From Echria macrotheca (taxonomy: Eukaryota > Ascomycota > Sordariomycetes > Sordariales > Schizotheciaceae), in assembly GCA_030411725.1 (NCBI GenBank), contig MU839829.1, forward strand, positions 1,922,001 to 1,986,000: a stretch of 64,000 bases of DNA, in the 5' to 3' direction. The notes under the pieces are model-generated. The model searched no databases and had not been told where the DNA came from. It saw only the letters and a list, made by a program, of their open reading frames with translations. The translations under genes were made by a program, and so were the position numbers. Below, piece by piece: positions 22,295-34,200 of the stretch (position 1 is its first letter; every line of letters starts with the position of its first letter).

Positions 22295-23422
22295 AGTAGT
22301 CGAACGCCCCATACCGCTGCGTCATGTCCGCAGAATGACGCCTCGGTATGGTTTGTTCTTTGTCGTTGGAGAACTGACCGGATTTCTCTGCTTATATAGT
22401 GCCCTTCCGTTTGTCTTCTTTGTCGGGGGGTGTGTGCCCGTGTGACCGGGTACCCGTCAAGGTACCGTACCCGCGTGCGAGGTGACCTGGTAGGGACGTA
22501 CCTGTTAACCAACCTTGATCTCGGCGAAGGTTCTTCTTACCACGCTGTTGGGCCATTGGTTTCTTGAACTCGCGATCACTTGCTTGGTGTTTTGCTGAAC
22601 CACCACCTCGACTGGTCACATATTGTGGATTACCTAGGTAAGTCACCTCTTTTCCTTCCAATTTTACTCTGACTTTCTTCCTTCCCTCTTCGTTCCTTCC
22701 TATCAATGCTATGTCGACATCGTGCTGTCTTAATCTAAACCCACTGCCCCCACGGCCCTCTCATTGTCATTGGTGCCCCGCTAAGGCATCTTCCCGGTCT
22801 CATGGCCCTGCAGTGTTTTAATCCGTTTGGTCATGCGTCATGGTGGATAGCTGCTGCAACGGCCGGCTGGCCTAATCTCTGTGATCTAGCAGGTTGAGCG
22901 GCAAATGGGAAACCGTGGTCCCAAGGCCACGATATTTGTTAACTTGGGCCCCTACATTCCTAGGGACATTTGTTGCCGCAATAAGCTGGCTCTGGATCCT
23001 TGGCTTCCTCGATTTGCATGTGACAGCAACACTGATTCCTGCCAACTACTTTATCCTCTTGATTAACACAGGCTCTTCTGTGTGAACTGCGAGTCTTGGA
23101 GCCCTAGGACAGCACAAGATTTTCAGTCAATCCACGTAAACCAGACCGGGTATATAACTGAGGACTATAACAGAGGATTATAGGTACGAATACAACCAGA
23201 ACAAAAGTCCATCGCTGAAGTTACCTGGTACCTGTTGGGCCAGGAAGGGGCACTCCTAGCCAGATAAGAACAGCACGGGCCTGGACTGCTCAATTCAACA
23301 GGGCCATAGGGCTCACCATCCTTCTTCCACCATCCTCATACTCCAATAACGCCAATCCAGGAGAATCCCAATACCGAACCAAAGCCGTACACCCAAGCGC
23401 CTCCTCAAAGTTCTTCCGACAA
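22295..23422. other. Intergenic region
   Basis: About 1.1 kb. A CT-rich stretch at 22640-22700 and a hydrophobic 63-codon frame at 22894 that has only a TTG start. No supported gene. Confidence 0.45.
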
Positions 23423-24502
23423 TCAAGGGTGACCCGGGGTGTACGTAGCCGACATGGAATATGGGTTGTGGACGAGTGGCGCGGCCACAGGCTGCGACGT
23501 AGTCGGGAACGTCACAGGCGCTGGTCCGGGTGAGGATTCACCCGGAGACGACGCATTGGATGCTTTCAACGGATGTTGAGCATAATACTCAACAGCCGCA
23601 CCCTGGCCTACGGTGGCCGGCGAGTATGGAGGCGGAGCCGCCGTTTGCTGAGCGTATCCCATGTCGGGCGAGTGATTCGGGCTGGTGTAAGGTTCGTATT
23701 TCCCGCCTGTCTGAGCCGTTCCTCCCTCGCCGTAGCCGGCCGCGCCAAACCAGTTGTTGCCGCTGTTAGGGATGTTGTGGACAGCTCCGCCCTCGATCTT
23801 GGAGTAGTCTCCCTCACCAGCGCCCTTGTCATGACGACCCTTCTTTCGGAAGCAGCAGCAGCAACATTTGAAGATGGCAATGGGGATCCAGAGGAAGGTT
23901 GCGAAGCAAAAGGCTTTCCACCAGACTCGTCCGTGTCGAATCTTCCCTCCTGCAGCTCGTTTCTTTTCTGCGTGCACAGTTAGCGGGCTTCGGCGAGCAG
24001 CGAAAAGATGAGACATACCGATAGAGTAGCCCCATGCTAGACCGCACAGAAACAGCAAAAGGACGGCTGACAGGACGGCAGTAAGAATGACCGCCCAGAT
24101 CGGCCAGGTCCCGATATAGCCAGGACCGTTTACCCTCGTTGACGAGGAGCTCTTGGAGGATGTTCCGGAGCTGGATCCTGCAACGACGGCACCGGCACCA
24201 ACACCGGCACCTGCAGCGGCACCGGCACCGACGGAGCCGGAACTGGATGAACTAGAGCCAGAAGATGATCCCGGAGTGGAGGAGCCTTTGGTTGATGAGC
24301 CGGACCCTGAAGATCCATGTGACCCTCCGGATCCGGATCCGGACCCGGATGACCCAGATGACCCAGATTTACCGCCGCCGCTTGAACTGCCGCCGCCTCC
24401 TCCCCGTCCACCGCCGCCGCCTCCACCACCCCTAGGGCTACGGGCCTCAAGTGGCAGCAGCTCATCGACGAGGGCGTCCAGCGTGGATCGTGGTAGTCTC
24501 AT
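23423..24502 (-). CDS. Gly/Ser-rich membrane protein with poly-Cys juxtamembrane motif
   Basis: Exons (minus) 24502-24019 and 23967-23423, 342 aa; intron 23968-24018 (GTATGT, GCTAAC, CAG) is 51 nt with no stop, so the unspliced frame stays open. Residues 1-20 are a polar start, then about 110 residues of Gly/Ser low complexity. Helix 1 is WPIWAVILTAVLSAVLLLFL, ending near GYSI. After the junction (EKKRAAGGK) comes a second hydrophobic stretch, FCFATFLWIPIAIF, followed at once by KCCCCCFRKKGR, a likely palmitoylated cytosolic edge. The tail is Pro/Tyr/Ser-rich (PPPYSP). No enzyme motif. It resembles fungal membrane scaffold or sensor-type proteins only in composition; function unknown. Confidence 0.75.
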   Translation of the reverse strand: MRLPRSTLDALVDELLPLEARSPRGGGGGGGGRGGGGGSSSGGGKSGSSGSSGSGSGSGGSHGSSGSGSSTKGSSTPGSSSGSSSSSSGSVGAGAAAGAGVGAGAVVAGSSSGTSSKSSSSTRVNGPGYIGTWPIWAVILTAVLSAVLLLFLCGLAWGYSIGMSHLFAARRSPLTVHAEKKRAAGGKIRHGRVWWKAFCFATFLWIPIAIFKCCCCCFRKKGRHDKGAGEGDYSKIEGGAVHNIPNSGNNWFGAAGYGEGGTAQTGGKYEPYTSPNHSPDMGYAQQTAAPPPYSPATVGQGAAVEYYAQHPLKASNASSPGESSPGPAPVTFPTTSQPVAAPLVHNPYSMSATYTPGHP

Positions 24503-25328
24503 GGTGACCGGCCGTTGGTGGATTTGACGATGTCAAGTCAACGAGCACATCATGACGCGGGACCCGGCCCAAAGGTATTTGAATCGTCAACGACGACGAC
24601 GACGCGGTTGAAAAGGAGTCGCGGGAGGAAATGAGGTCTGACCTCTTGTGGCTACGCGACAGGGGGTCGCGAACTCCCGATTGGAGAGGCGGTGCGGCTG
24701 AGGAACGCCATGCAGTGTGACCGCCCAAGGTTTTGAGGGACCTTGTTGCCAAGTAGGGACTAACAAGGTGGTCGGCATTGATAAAAGCCATGTGCTTGGA
24801 TCTTGGCAGGGCTTTTTTTCTCTGGCTCCATTGCCCTTTTGGAGCTATGAGTGCGAGGTTGGCTCCTTTGTCTCAACGAATGATGACGGCTTGGCAGGGC
24901 GTCTGAACACAGTTCACAGGCAGTCAGATGTATCACCAAATCACCAAATATCTTGAAGGGAAGCGGGTGATTCGAAATTACTACTAATATACATTGAGAC
25001 GATTTGCTTTCAGCGTCGAGGGCTATCTAAGGTAGGCGAGAAAAGTCCATTTCCATATCCTGTGATGCCCGGTTTATTGCAGAGCGACGCTGCTAACAAG
25101 ATCGCAGATGCCCAATGATCCACTGAATGGATCCATGACTGAATTGTATCCAAGGATAGTCGTGCACAAGCGCGGCCCTAGGGTTGGGATAGCCATACCC
25201 GTTGGAACTTGGAGGGAGGGTAACCATACCGTATGAGTGTACTCCATTAAATTCACTTTTACTCCTGGACCGTGGACGCCCTCGAGCCACGCAAAGTCAC
25301 CGCCGCAGCCTCAAATTCTGAGTCCGCA
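24503..25328. other. Intergenic region
   Basis: Upstream of the poly-Cys gene and downstream of the coiled-coil gene. No supported coding signal. Confidence 0.45.
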
Positions 25329-26678
25329 CTAGCTGGGCCTCGCCTGGGTGTCGTCTGTGGTGTCGCCTTGCGTGGCTAGAATGCGTGCACGCTCCTTGAG
25401 TAAAAATGAACTTAATGAAGTAGGTCTCATACGGTGCCCGTTGGAGTTTCGAGACTGGTCCAACCATGGGGGCCGCGAGGCTCCCTGGTACTGGACGAGA
25501 GCCGTCGCGGCTTCGAACCGATCCTGCTGGGACTGGAGCTGGGCCAGCTGAGCCTGGAGGATTTTCATATCATCTTGGACCTTGGGCAGAGCCGTGAGTT
25601 GACGCTCAGCCGCTTCCAGACGCTGTTGGGTGCTGGAGAGCTCAAGTTCAAGACTCTTTATCCTCTCGCTCTGGCTTACAGAGGCGGCCGGGTTGCCGTC
25701 CAGCACGGGGCCGCTGGACCTTGGATTTCCAGTCTCAGCATGCGGTGCCTCGTTTTGCGCCTCAGAGCGGACGCCGCCCATCTCAGCCTCGACGGCGAGA
25801 AGCTGTCGTCCGATCTCACCGGCTGCAGCCACCGGAACCGGAGGCTGAACCGGAGGAATCACGTTGTTGGGTTGTGCGCGGGCGATGGCGCTACCTGCGG
25901 GTTGGGACGACGGGTGTTGTGCGTCCGATGGACCGGCGGCGATGCTGGGTTGTGCGCGGGCGATAGCGTTGGTGGGTTGGGGTGAGAGCGATTGTACGTC
26001 CGGTGAAACCGCGCCATTGTCTTGGGTATTGTTTGTGACGCTGCCCGGTGCCTGCGCCTGCGCGTCTGCGATACCGCCGCCGCCCACATTCGGCTGCTGT
26101 CCGAGGTAGTCCGCACGGAACCGGACATTGGCGTCGAAAACTGGCAGGAAGTTGGCGGGACTCCATCCGAGCGTGTGCTCTGCCAGCCAGGCGGCGTCGT
26201 CGAAGTCGGCCCCCTCCTAGTAGGGCTCAACCTGACGGACCGCAGGCTCCTGGAGGATGAAGTCCAGGTCCAGCCTGTCGTAGGCCGGACGCAGCGGAGG
26301 CGGCACCGCGTTGTCGCGCGTGATGCTGAAGCCGAGCGCCTTGAGGGCGAGCAGCACCTCGGGCCGGCAGCAGGCACCGTGGATCGGGCCGTGCTCGTTC
26401 TCGGACTCGACCCAGGACGCGTGGCCGGGCTGGCGCCAGTCGCGAGACTGGTCCCCGAAGCGGCCCCTGGTGAACTGGCGCCACAGCTGGTGCTTTTTGA
26501 GGTCGGGCCCGGTCTGGGTGCGCGCGAGCTCGGCCCAGACCTCGTTCATGTCGATGTGGGAGGGGAAGCCGGCCGGGTAGTGGGCCGTCATCATGTCCTG
26601 GAGGAGGTCCGAGACCCAGGGCCGGTCTTCGTCCGCCATCCGAGGGACCCGGTTCTTGGTGCGAGATCTGGGGGGCAT
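25329..26678 (-). CDS. Coiled-coil protein with in-frame TAG after codon 153
   Basis: One reading frame runs from ATG 26678 to a stop at 25329, interrupted only by a TAG at 26217-26219. The first 153 codons (starting MPPRSRTKNRVPRMADE) encode a compact basic/acidic domain with SHIDMNEVWAELARTQTG and KKHQLWRQFTRGRFGDQ. After the TAG the same frame continues for 295 codons. These begin EGADFDDAAWLAEHTLG and ANFLPVFDANVRFRADYLG, then Ala/Gln/Pro-rich linker, then a coiled coil (ERIKSLELELSSTQQRLEAA onward, with heptad leucines) and a Ser/Arg tail. The flanking codons look like ordinary coding sequence. I do not recognise the family. The TAG may be a nonsense mutation, a sequencing error or a read-through site. 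A 30-codon intron (GTGCCG to CTACTAG) would also remove it, but the donor is poor. Confidence 0.6.
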
Positions 26679-26685
26679 GTTGCTG

Positions 26686-26736
26686 CTGGGTGGGTTAGTT
26701 TATTGGGACTTGGGAGGATCGGATGGATGGACTTAC
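26686..26736 (-). other. 5'-UTR intron of the coiled-coil gene
   Basis: GTAAGT donor (26736), AACTAAC branch, CCCAG acceptor (26686), 51 nt, ending 7 nt before the ATG on the minus strand. Confidence 0.6.
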
Positions 26737-26821
26737 ATTGATCGACTATGACTTGGAGAGGTTAATTGGTCGGTTTCTTGGCGAAGACGACGGTCTTTTG
26801 CTGGAACTGGCTTGGATTGTG

Positions 26822-27180
26822 CTGGTCTGCGAACCGGTTAGCTCAAGTTCTCACCATTATGATTGGTTTTGCCAGCACAGATGAGCTGGTTGCTTGGGCG
26901 GACATACCTGGGCGAACCGCGAACACAACGATCTTCCGCCGAAGCTGGCTTATACTGGTTATACTGGTCTGCGAACCGGTCAGCTGAAGCTCTTACCATG
27001 ACCACGGGTTTTTAGTGAGCATACATGAGCTGATTGCTTGGATAGGCAGGAAGGTCGGTGGGACAGATTCTCTGGCCGGAACGAGCTTGAACTTTACTGG
27101 TCTGCGAAATCGGTCAGCTCAGATCATGACTATGATGACAGGTTTCACCCAGCGCACATGAACTGGTTGCTTAGACAGGC
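26822..27180 (-). repeat. Three degenerate ~135-142-bp tandem repeats carrying splice signals
   Basis: CTGGTCTGCGAA begins at 26822, 26964 and 27097, each followed about 60-70 nt on by CACA/CATGAGCTGGTTGCTT-like sequence. On the minus strand each unit contains a branch-like GCTAACC or GCTGACC followed by CGCAG. The unit nearest the gene also has a good GTATGT donor (26907), giving an 81-nt intron 26827-26907. The repeats sit in the leader of the coiled-coil gene. Confidence 0.7.
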
Positions 27181-30070
27181 TGGCCGATGGAACAGCTTCT
27201 TGCCCGAGGGAGGGCAGGAAGGAAGGTGTAGTCGGCGACCCAGACAGCCCGGGAATGTGGCGAGATGAAATAAAAGGGAAATAAGAAAATCAAAGAGGAT
27301 GGAGGGAGAGCGATTGGATCGACTAGAGATCGACCCGAGATTAACCATTGTCGCAAGGAAGTTGGGGGTTTGACGGGAGTGCATTATTTGGTGTTCTTGG
27401 CTAGATAGATATGTATGTATGTATGTAGGCAAGGCTGAGAGAGAGAGTGCCGACCCGACCGTGTGTGAAGATTGAAAAGAAAAAAAGTGGTAGGACAGTT
27501 TTCATTTCGAGTTTTGAAAAAAAAAAAAAAAAGATGGTGTAAAGATTGACAGAGAAGGAACTGGGTATAGATATATCTTACCTGACTTGGAACTACTAGA
27601 CTTGAAGCAGCTGTACTGGAGAGCGACTGGAAGTCGTGGTGCAAGTGAAGCTATCGACCCGGCCTGGTTGGTGGTGGGGAGAAAAGAGAAAGGAACTGAT
27701 GGAGGGTGGTAGTAAGTTTTTTTATAGGCGTCAGGTAGCTAGAAATACGCACGGAGCATCAGATGGGGGTGGTCAGTTAGCCTGCTCGGTTTGCTGGGTC
27801 AGTTTATCGTTTTCGGTTTTGGAATTTCTCCTTTTCAATGCGTCGACCGGGCTGTGGGCGACGGGGGGAAATCACCTTTTTGTCTCGCACAACATTTATA
27901 CTTTTTTGAAGTGTCAGGATGGGGATGATCTCTAGTTACTTAGCCTATCTATCTGTATGGGTATTTACAGTGTTTTGCTGGGTGTGTAACTAAGGCATTG
28001 TGGTGAGAAGCATCTCGAGAAGGAAGAAGCTGGCCGTTTCTTTTCAGGGCTGGGACTATCTCGAGCGCTTCCTCGTACGACTCTTGTTCTGGGCAGTGAG
28101 ATCATAATCACTGAGCTGCCTATTATTTTCCTCTTGGGTCTCGCTTCCTGCTGCTGTGTTTTGAATTCTGTATGTGGTGGTGTCTAGGTAGAGATTCCGT
28201 TGCGTCTGTGATGGTTTTTCTCGGTGTGTTGTCCCCGACCGGAGAGTGCAACACGGTGTATAATTTCGCCCTCGGGCGGACACGGGATGGATAGAGATGG
28301 ATATGGATAGCTTGTTCTCGACCTTGTTTTCTCGGATTTGAATATCGAACGGGAGTCGTGTTATCCTGGGACGCGAATGGGGAGAGTTTCGAGGGGAGGA
28401 ATGCTCGAGGGTCCTTCGGGAGCTATTGGGGTCGTTGGTGATTGATCAGTGACTCTGGATAGCTGGACATCTGTATATAAATGATATATAAGCGAAGTAG
28501 ATATCTTACTAGGCAATGTGTTCCGTTTCGATGCGGCTGGTTGCATACGGTGGGATCTAACTGAGACGGAGGAATCGGTTCTGATATACTCGAGAGACGG
28601 CCCGGGCCACCGTCTATCATTTATTGCGTTTGCAAGCTCAAGGCTGTATGAACTTCGATACCAGCATAGTCCAGTTTTGGAACAAAACACCAAAGTCGAT
28701 GAGGTACCGCATTCACCTAGCATGCATGAAACTGTTTCTTTTGTAAACATTGATGTGTTCTGACACAATCCGGTGCCCCTCCGTGCTCCTCCGGCTCCCC
28801 TCCGGCCCACGGGTCCGCGATTCTAGGGCTACAACCCCGTCGCCGGCGGCCCCTCCAGCCCGCTCTCATGCGGACGGGAGTCTGGCAGCCAACTCACCTT
28901 GGTTTTTTTTCTTCTTCTTCTAAAGAAAGCACGCGGCCACCTCTGATCCAGAGTTCACTCCCCTTTATTTGTTTATTCCTGCCTCCTTGTTACGCGTTGA
29001 AAAGCTAACAGCCTCTGCCTCGTTTGACCCGAGGACGGCCCTTTGAGTACATAGGTAGGAGTCCTCCTCCCACTACGCCCCAAAAGCTGACTAAGAGACC
29101 GACGTCTAGTAGGCCAATACGGTATCCGACCCTTCCTCAACATACATAGACGGCGGCAGTGTGTTGTGTTTTTGTAATAGATCCAGGATAAGACCATCAG
29201 GGCACAGCGTGGCAGGACCATCACTTCCTAGAAGGAGCAAAATCAAATTCCTGCTGAGACGGGCCAAGCCTGTTGTGTTCTCGGAATAGATCTAGACGAG
29301 CCCAAATAAGAGAGTCGACGCTACCTTGGCTGATCAGTTACGCTGGGTAATTAGACACGTTGCTGGTTCATGCCCGTTAGATGGCTAGAATCGAACTATA
29401 CCGGGCCCGCCGAAGACGCTCCAAGCCCTCTCAGATTCCTCATGGAGATTTTCTCAGAATAACAACAGGAATCACACTGTATTTGGGATTCACAGACCAT
29501 GAAGAAGACAGCCAAATCAAATACGATTGGAATGGAGCCAAGAAGATTGGAGGACGGTGGCTAGGAACACACCGCAGATCATGGAAGCTCCTACACGGCG
29601 AGCGCGTGAGCTACGGTATAGGCGGTACAGAACCGGTTCATGTGCTTAAGTTTTAGCTCGGCACACTCCTCCATACCTACCGGTATCTTGGCGAGAAGGC
29701 CCCTAGGGGTCTCTCATGGGACGATAAGCGATTACAACAGCAACAACAACGACGACATGGGAAATCTCTCAGCTGACTATGCTGTGCGGTATTCCCAATA
29801 TATCCATCGGACGGTAACAAGACGTCGTCAGATACATAGCTATGCCAGGGTAGTCCGTAGGTACCGAGGATAGATCTTGTCAAGCACAAAAATTCTTTGA
29901 GTGTCCAGAGCTACATATACCTATAGTTCCATCCCGTACATCAACGCAAAGTCCTAATCTATCAGCCACCGCCATTACCAACACCACCATTACCACAACA
30001 TCCACCACCGAGATAGCTAGGAAATAATCATAAAACAAACCCCACAAGAGAGAGTCAAAAGAAGAAACGG
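27181..30070. other. Upstream leader and intergenic region
   Basis: 27181-27660 is probably more leader of the coiled-coil gene, with a good minus-strand donor (CAG then GTAAGATAT) at 27581 and an A15 run near 27518. 27660-30070 holds only short random frames, a GTAT microsatellite near 27412 and no recognisable gene. Confidence 0.4.
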
Positions 30071-31291
30071 CTACTTCCCATGAGCAAGACCAACCAACTC
30101 CCTAATCCCCCTCAACCCCCCAACCACCTCAGACCCAACCCCAAAAATCTCCTCCAAACTTTTTCCGCCCGGTCCCTCAGGCCGTAGAGCCTGCTCAAAA
30201 GCCCCCGCACAAATCAACCGTTCAAACCCAGCAAACGTCCCCCTGACCACATCCCTCGGCCACCCCATCGCATACATCTCCCGATGCCCCGGCAACTCCG
30301 TAACCTCCCCCCTTTGTAGCATCTCATCCCCATCAAACGTAACCTCAAACTTCTCTCCCCCTAGGACACCCTCGATCATCCCCATCAACTCCGTCAACGA
30401 CACCACCGAGGAAGGGTTGGTGATATTAATCTCCTCCGGCCAGTGCTCCAGCGAAAGAAGGGCGGCGACGATGCGGGCTATGTCGGTTGTGTGGTTGAAT
30501 GCTATTTTTCGCTCTAGGGGTTTGTATTCTTCGAGGGTGGTAGGGGGGGTGGAGAACGACGAAAAAGGGGGGAGGGGGAGGGCGGCGCGCCGGTGGGGGA
30601 TGTCGAGCGACAAAGCCCAGGGCTGGAAGTATGAGGGGATTTTGGTCGCGTCGAGGTAGTAGTCTGCGAAGTAGCCGTTGTAGATTGCTGTGGTTTGGAG
30701 GCGGGAGGGGTCGATTTTTGGGAGGGCGGATTGGATCTTGAGTTTTATGGACATTATGGGGAGGTAGGGTTCGAATCTGTTATTCTGGTGTTAGTTATGT
30801 TTTCTCTTTCGTTGGCTTGCTTGCTAGCTGAAGTATGTTCCAGGGTCATGTGGTTTTGTATAGATGCAAGTTGTTGGAAAAGAAAGGGGCTGGATGTTCA
30901 CACACACCCCGACATGGGAAATAAATAGAAACAAGTCAAAAAAGACTTACTCTGGTGTCGACTTGACCCCCCAGATGGACGGGATATACCGCCACGTGAC
31001 GCTGGACCGCTCGGCGGCCTTCATGATGTTGAGCTCGTCGTCGGCGGTCTCGAGCGTGCTGTTGGTCGAGATGAGCGTGTGCACCCCGTTGTCCTCGAGC
31101 ACCTTGACCAGGCCGTCCACGTCCGAATAGTCTGCGGCCAGCACGGCGCGGACCCCGATCCTGGCGGCCGTCTCGGGACTGGCCTTGCGGGCGAGCACGA
31201 CGACATCATAGCCTGCTGCGTTGAGGGCGTCGACCATGGTGCGGCCGAGCGACCCTGTACCTCCGGCGACGGCGACGGTTGTCTTGGACAT
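30071..31291 (-). CDS. NmrA-like NAD(P)-binding reductase/regulator
   Basis: Exons (minus) 31291-30951 and 30776-30071, 348 aa; intron 30777-30950 (GTAAGT, ACTAAC, CAG, 174 nt). Start is the ATG at 31291 (MSKTTVAVAGG); the open frame reaches three codons further but only with a TTG. The Rossmann dinucleotide motif is AVAGGTGSLGRTMV (6-19), then VVVLARKAS, then DYSDVDGLVKVLEDNGVHTL and the RYIPSIWGV block where atypical SDRs carry active-site residues. The second half (YNGYFADYYL, FNHTTDIARIVAALL, WPEEINITNP) is the NmrA/isoflavone-reductase substrate lobe. These proteins either reduce small aromatic compounds or sense NAD(P) redox state; which applies cannot be read from sequence. No metabolite cluster surrounds it. 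Confidence 0.85.
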
Positions 31292-34200
31292 TGTTGTCAA
31301 ACTACTAGAAGAACTGATCTCAAGAGGTGGTGTTGAAGCAGTGAATGAATGATGGCAATTTGGTTTTATTTTTTATTTTTGTTCCATTTCTTGTTCATGT
31401 AGCTCTCCCTCTTATACCCAAATCTCCCCAATATCACCATCCCCTATTTACAATGTCAACATCACGGTCGGACCCAAACCACCCGGTTTTGCTAAGCTGT
31501 TGGACGATCTGCCGGAAGGATTTTGCTTCCGTGGACACGATTCGCGGAACCAATTTACAAGTGCATCTCGCCTTTTTGAGTCCGAGTTGGCGCATTGTGG
31601 TGTTCGTCAGTGCTGTAGCTTCCGAGCAACCAGTTACCCCGATGATTTGTCAGCCCCGTACACACGACCAAAGGCGAACCGCGAGCATGCCAAGAGTGAG
31701 GGTTGGATATGGGCTGCTATGGATACTGGATATATGAAACGAATGCCGTTCGGATCAGCCTGCCACTGGGTCGTTCCTTATCAGGTTACACAACTGAGCT
31801 TGTCATTGAGTCCGCTCAAACAGAAACTGTCCTCTTGACGCGAATCTCAACGTGACGAGCACCACAGAGTCCCCAGGTCACCACCTTGCGAGGGCTGAGT
31901 CGGGGCTATGCGGTGCGGGCCGTTCCGTGGCCAACGATGTCGTAATGCCACATCCGTGCTGTCTTTGCAACTCTCGTCTTCTGAAGTTCAAAAGAGTCCT
32001 TGGTTATAGTTCTACTGAAACCCCGGCCCCTTTAACCAGTCGGCTCTTGCAACCTATCAGAACAAACCCCTCGAACTGCAGCAGCAGGATGAACAGGTGG
32101 GGAGGATATAAAGGACTTTTCTCCCCGGATTGTTACACAATATCAGCAGCCGACCAAACAGTTTGCAGCAGCAACATGGAACAGCAGTCCGGAATCCGGC
32201 ACGTTGTCCCTGTTTCGCCTGTGAGGAAACACACTCCACCTATGCAAAGCAACACCTCCAGAGCGTGCGAAACACAGTTTCAGACTGTCCCCAACGTCAT
32301 CTCGCAGTTGGATATTGCACACTCTCCATTACATCCATTGAGCCTACCATTTTTTCCTTTTCGACAATAAGTTCTGGAGTTTGTCCTGGTGATTGCCTTC
32401 GAAGCAAAAAATCTGCCAGGCAGACAGGAGGCACAAGGTGAGCAGGTGAGCACATGACAAATCAAGCATCCGGCTCACCACCTCAAAGACGTTCGCGAGG
32501 CGGGGTCGCGACGAGTCTTATCCAGCACACGACATGCCATTGGGTGCGGACCCATTCCGTGTGAAGATGGCTGCATCGCATGCAGGCTGGCCAACCTGTC
32601 TCTGCCCGTGTGCAGCATCGAAGCATACCTACCTATCCTTGGATGCGGTAGGTAGATAGTTAGTTCGTGTGATGCAGAGAAGAGGCAGCGAACGTGCAAA
32701 CGCCGCGCAATGCCGGTTGGCTTCGGAGACTTTGGGAAGCGCAGAGCTTATGGCGGTCGTAGAGTTGGAGAACCTACAGCTTCGATACGTATCTCAGCCC
32801 ATCGCCTCCCACCTCTTAACCCCAATTTCAGTCCGTGTGATCTCGAGATTGTCTGATACTTAGCCCGAGATGCAGACCTTACCTACCCCGCCAGCGGCTG
32901 TTCGCTTGATGTCAGTGCGAGGCTGGAGCAGCAGGCTGACTGGACATACTTTTAGACGCCGCTTTGAAGCTTGCCGCGCCTGCCGGGAAAATAGTCAGTC
33001 GCTGGGATGTCGGACCGGCCGGCCTGAGAACACCCTCCCGACGGGTGTCCCAATTTGTAGCATGCAATGAGACAGAAGATGGCTCTGTGGCAGCGGGTAT
33101 CAGAGTTCAGACGACCACGATTTCCTGGTTGAGACCTGTCGACCTCACACTCTGTTCCAGCCTAGTTTCATGCCGCGGCTCTTCGGCATCGGCCACCCAT
33201 CGGCTTGACTCCGGCGTGAAACGGCAGATCAACATCGCGTCCAACACGTCTGTGAGTGCCGTGGTGGTTTGGCGCCAGAGGCTAAATCGCGGGCAGAATA
33301 CTTTTTGCTGAAGCATCGTCATCTCTGCCCTCTCTGGCAGTGAAACCTCGGGACGATACAGGACTAACGGCCAGGCTGATCTGATTCATGCAGCCTCCAC
33401 GTGCTCCGCGTTCTGTTTCGGACCCAACAGAGGTTATATTCTTGAAGTGAGGTTATCGCCAGATCATGCCGGGGCGGCCCCGCGTCAAACAAGCTGTCTT
33501 TGACCCCTTTTCTTCAGTGCCGGGGTCCAACAAAGTTATGGGGCATCGGACACCTGAAACCCAGCCCTAGCAGATCGGGACGCCACGGCATCTCGTCACT
33601 GTTGCGTCCAACGATCAGCTCCAGCTCATGAAATGATAGAGCGCAAAATCTCGACAGAAGCCGTCCAGACAGCATCACCACGAAATTATACGCAACATCA
33701 TGTGTCTGGCATCGAGCGGCAGCGTGCAACCCACAAGATTGCTTGCAGGCTAAAACGAGATGGACTGACGTGCCACTGGGAAGGCGGCGCTAAGAAGCAT
33801 GCACGCGACGGGTCGGCGCTGGGGAGCCCTGTCGTGACCCAATCCCAAGGAAATTTGCTGCAGGCGGGTCGACATGGTGAAATGTCCGCTTTTGCACTGG
33901 GAGGCTTCGGCAACGGCTACGCTATGGGGGCCGGGGCCAGGGATGTCTGACCTTGGGGCGACCGAGGTGGATGGCTGTCTGCCCGGTTCCGTGGGTGGAC
34001 GGCTCATCTGGCGTGTGGTGGTGGTGTTGGAACGTTGCGGGAAAGCTTCCAAACGCATGCGCTACCAAACCGAATTGGCCATTCCGGAATTTGTTGCACC
34101 TGCTGCCCGCTGGCCAGTGGTCACCACGTCTCTTTTTCCCTCATTTTACTCGGCTTTCCCTATTCGCCATGCTGGCGGTGCCGCCTTCCCTTTCCAGTCG

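Noticed and set aside
22894..23085. Hydrophobic 63-codon frame resembling a small membrane protein
   Set aside because: Starts with TTG only; no splice or leader context.
24153..24527. Plus-strand Asp/Pro-rich frame of 124 codons
   Set aside because: Shadow of the Gly/Ser-rich region of the minus-strand membrane protein.
29381..29656. 91-codon plus-strand frame
   Set aside because: Coding-like in places (YDWNGAKKIGGRW) but no family match and no context; not enough to call a gene.
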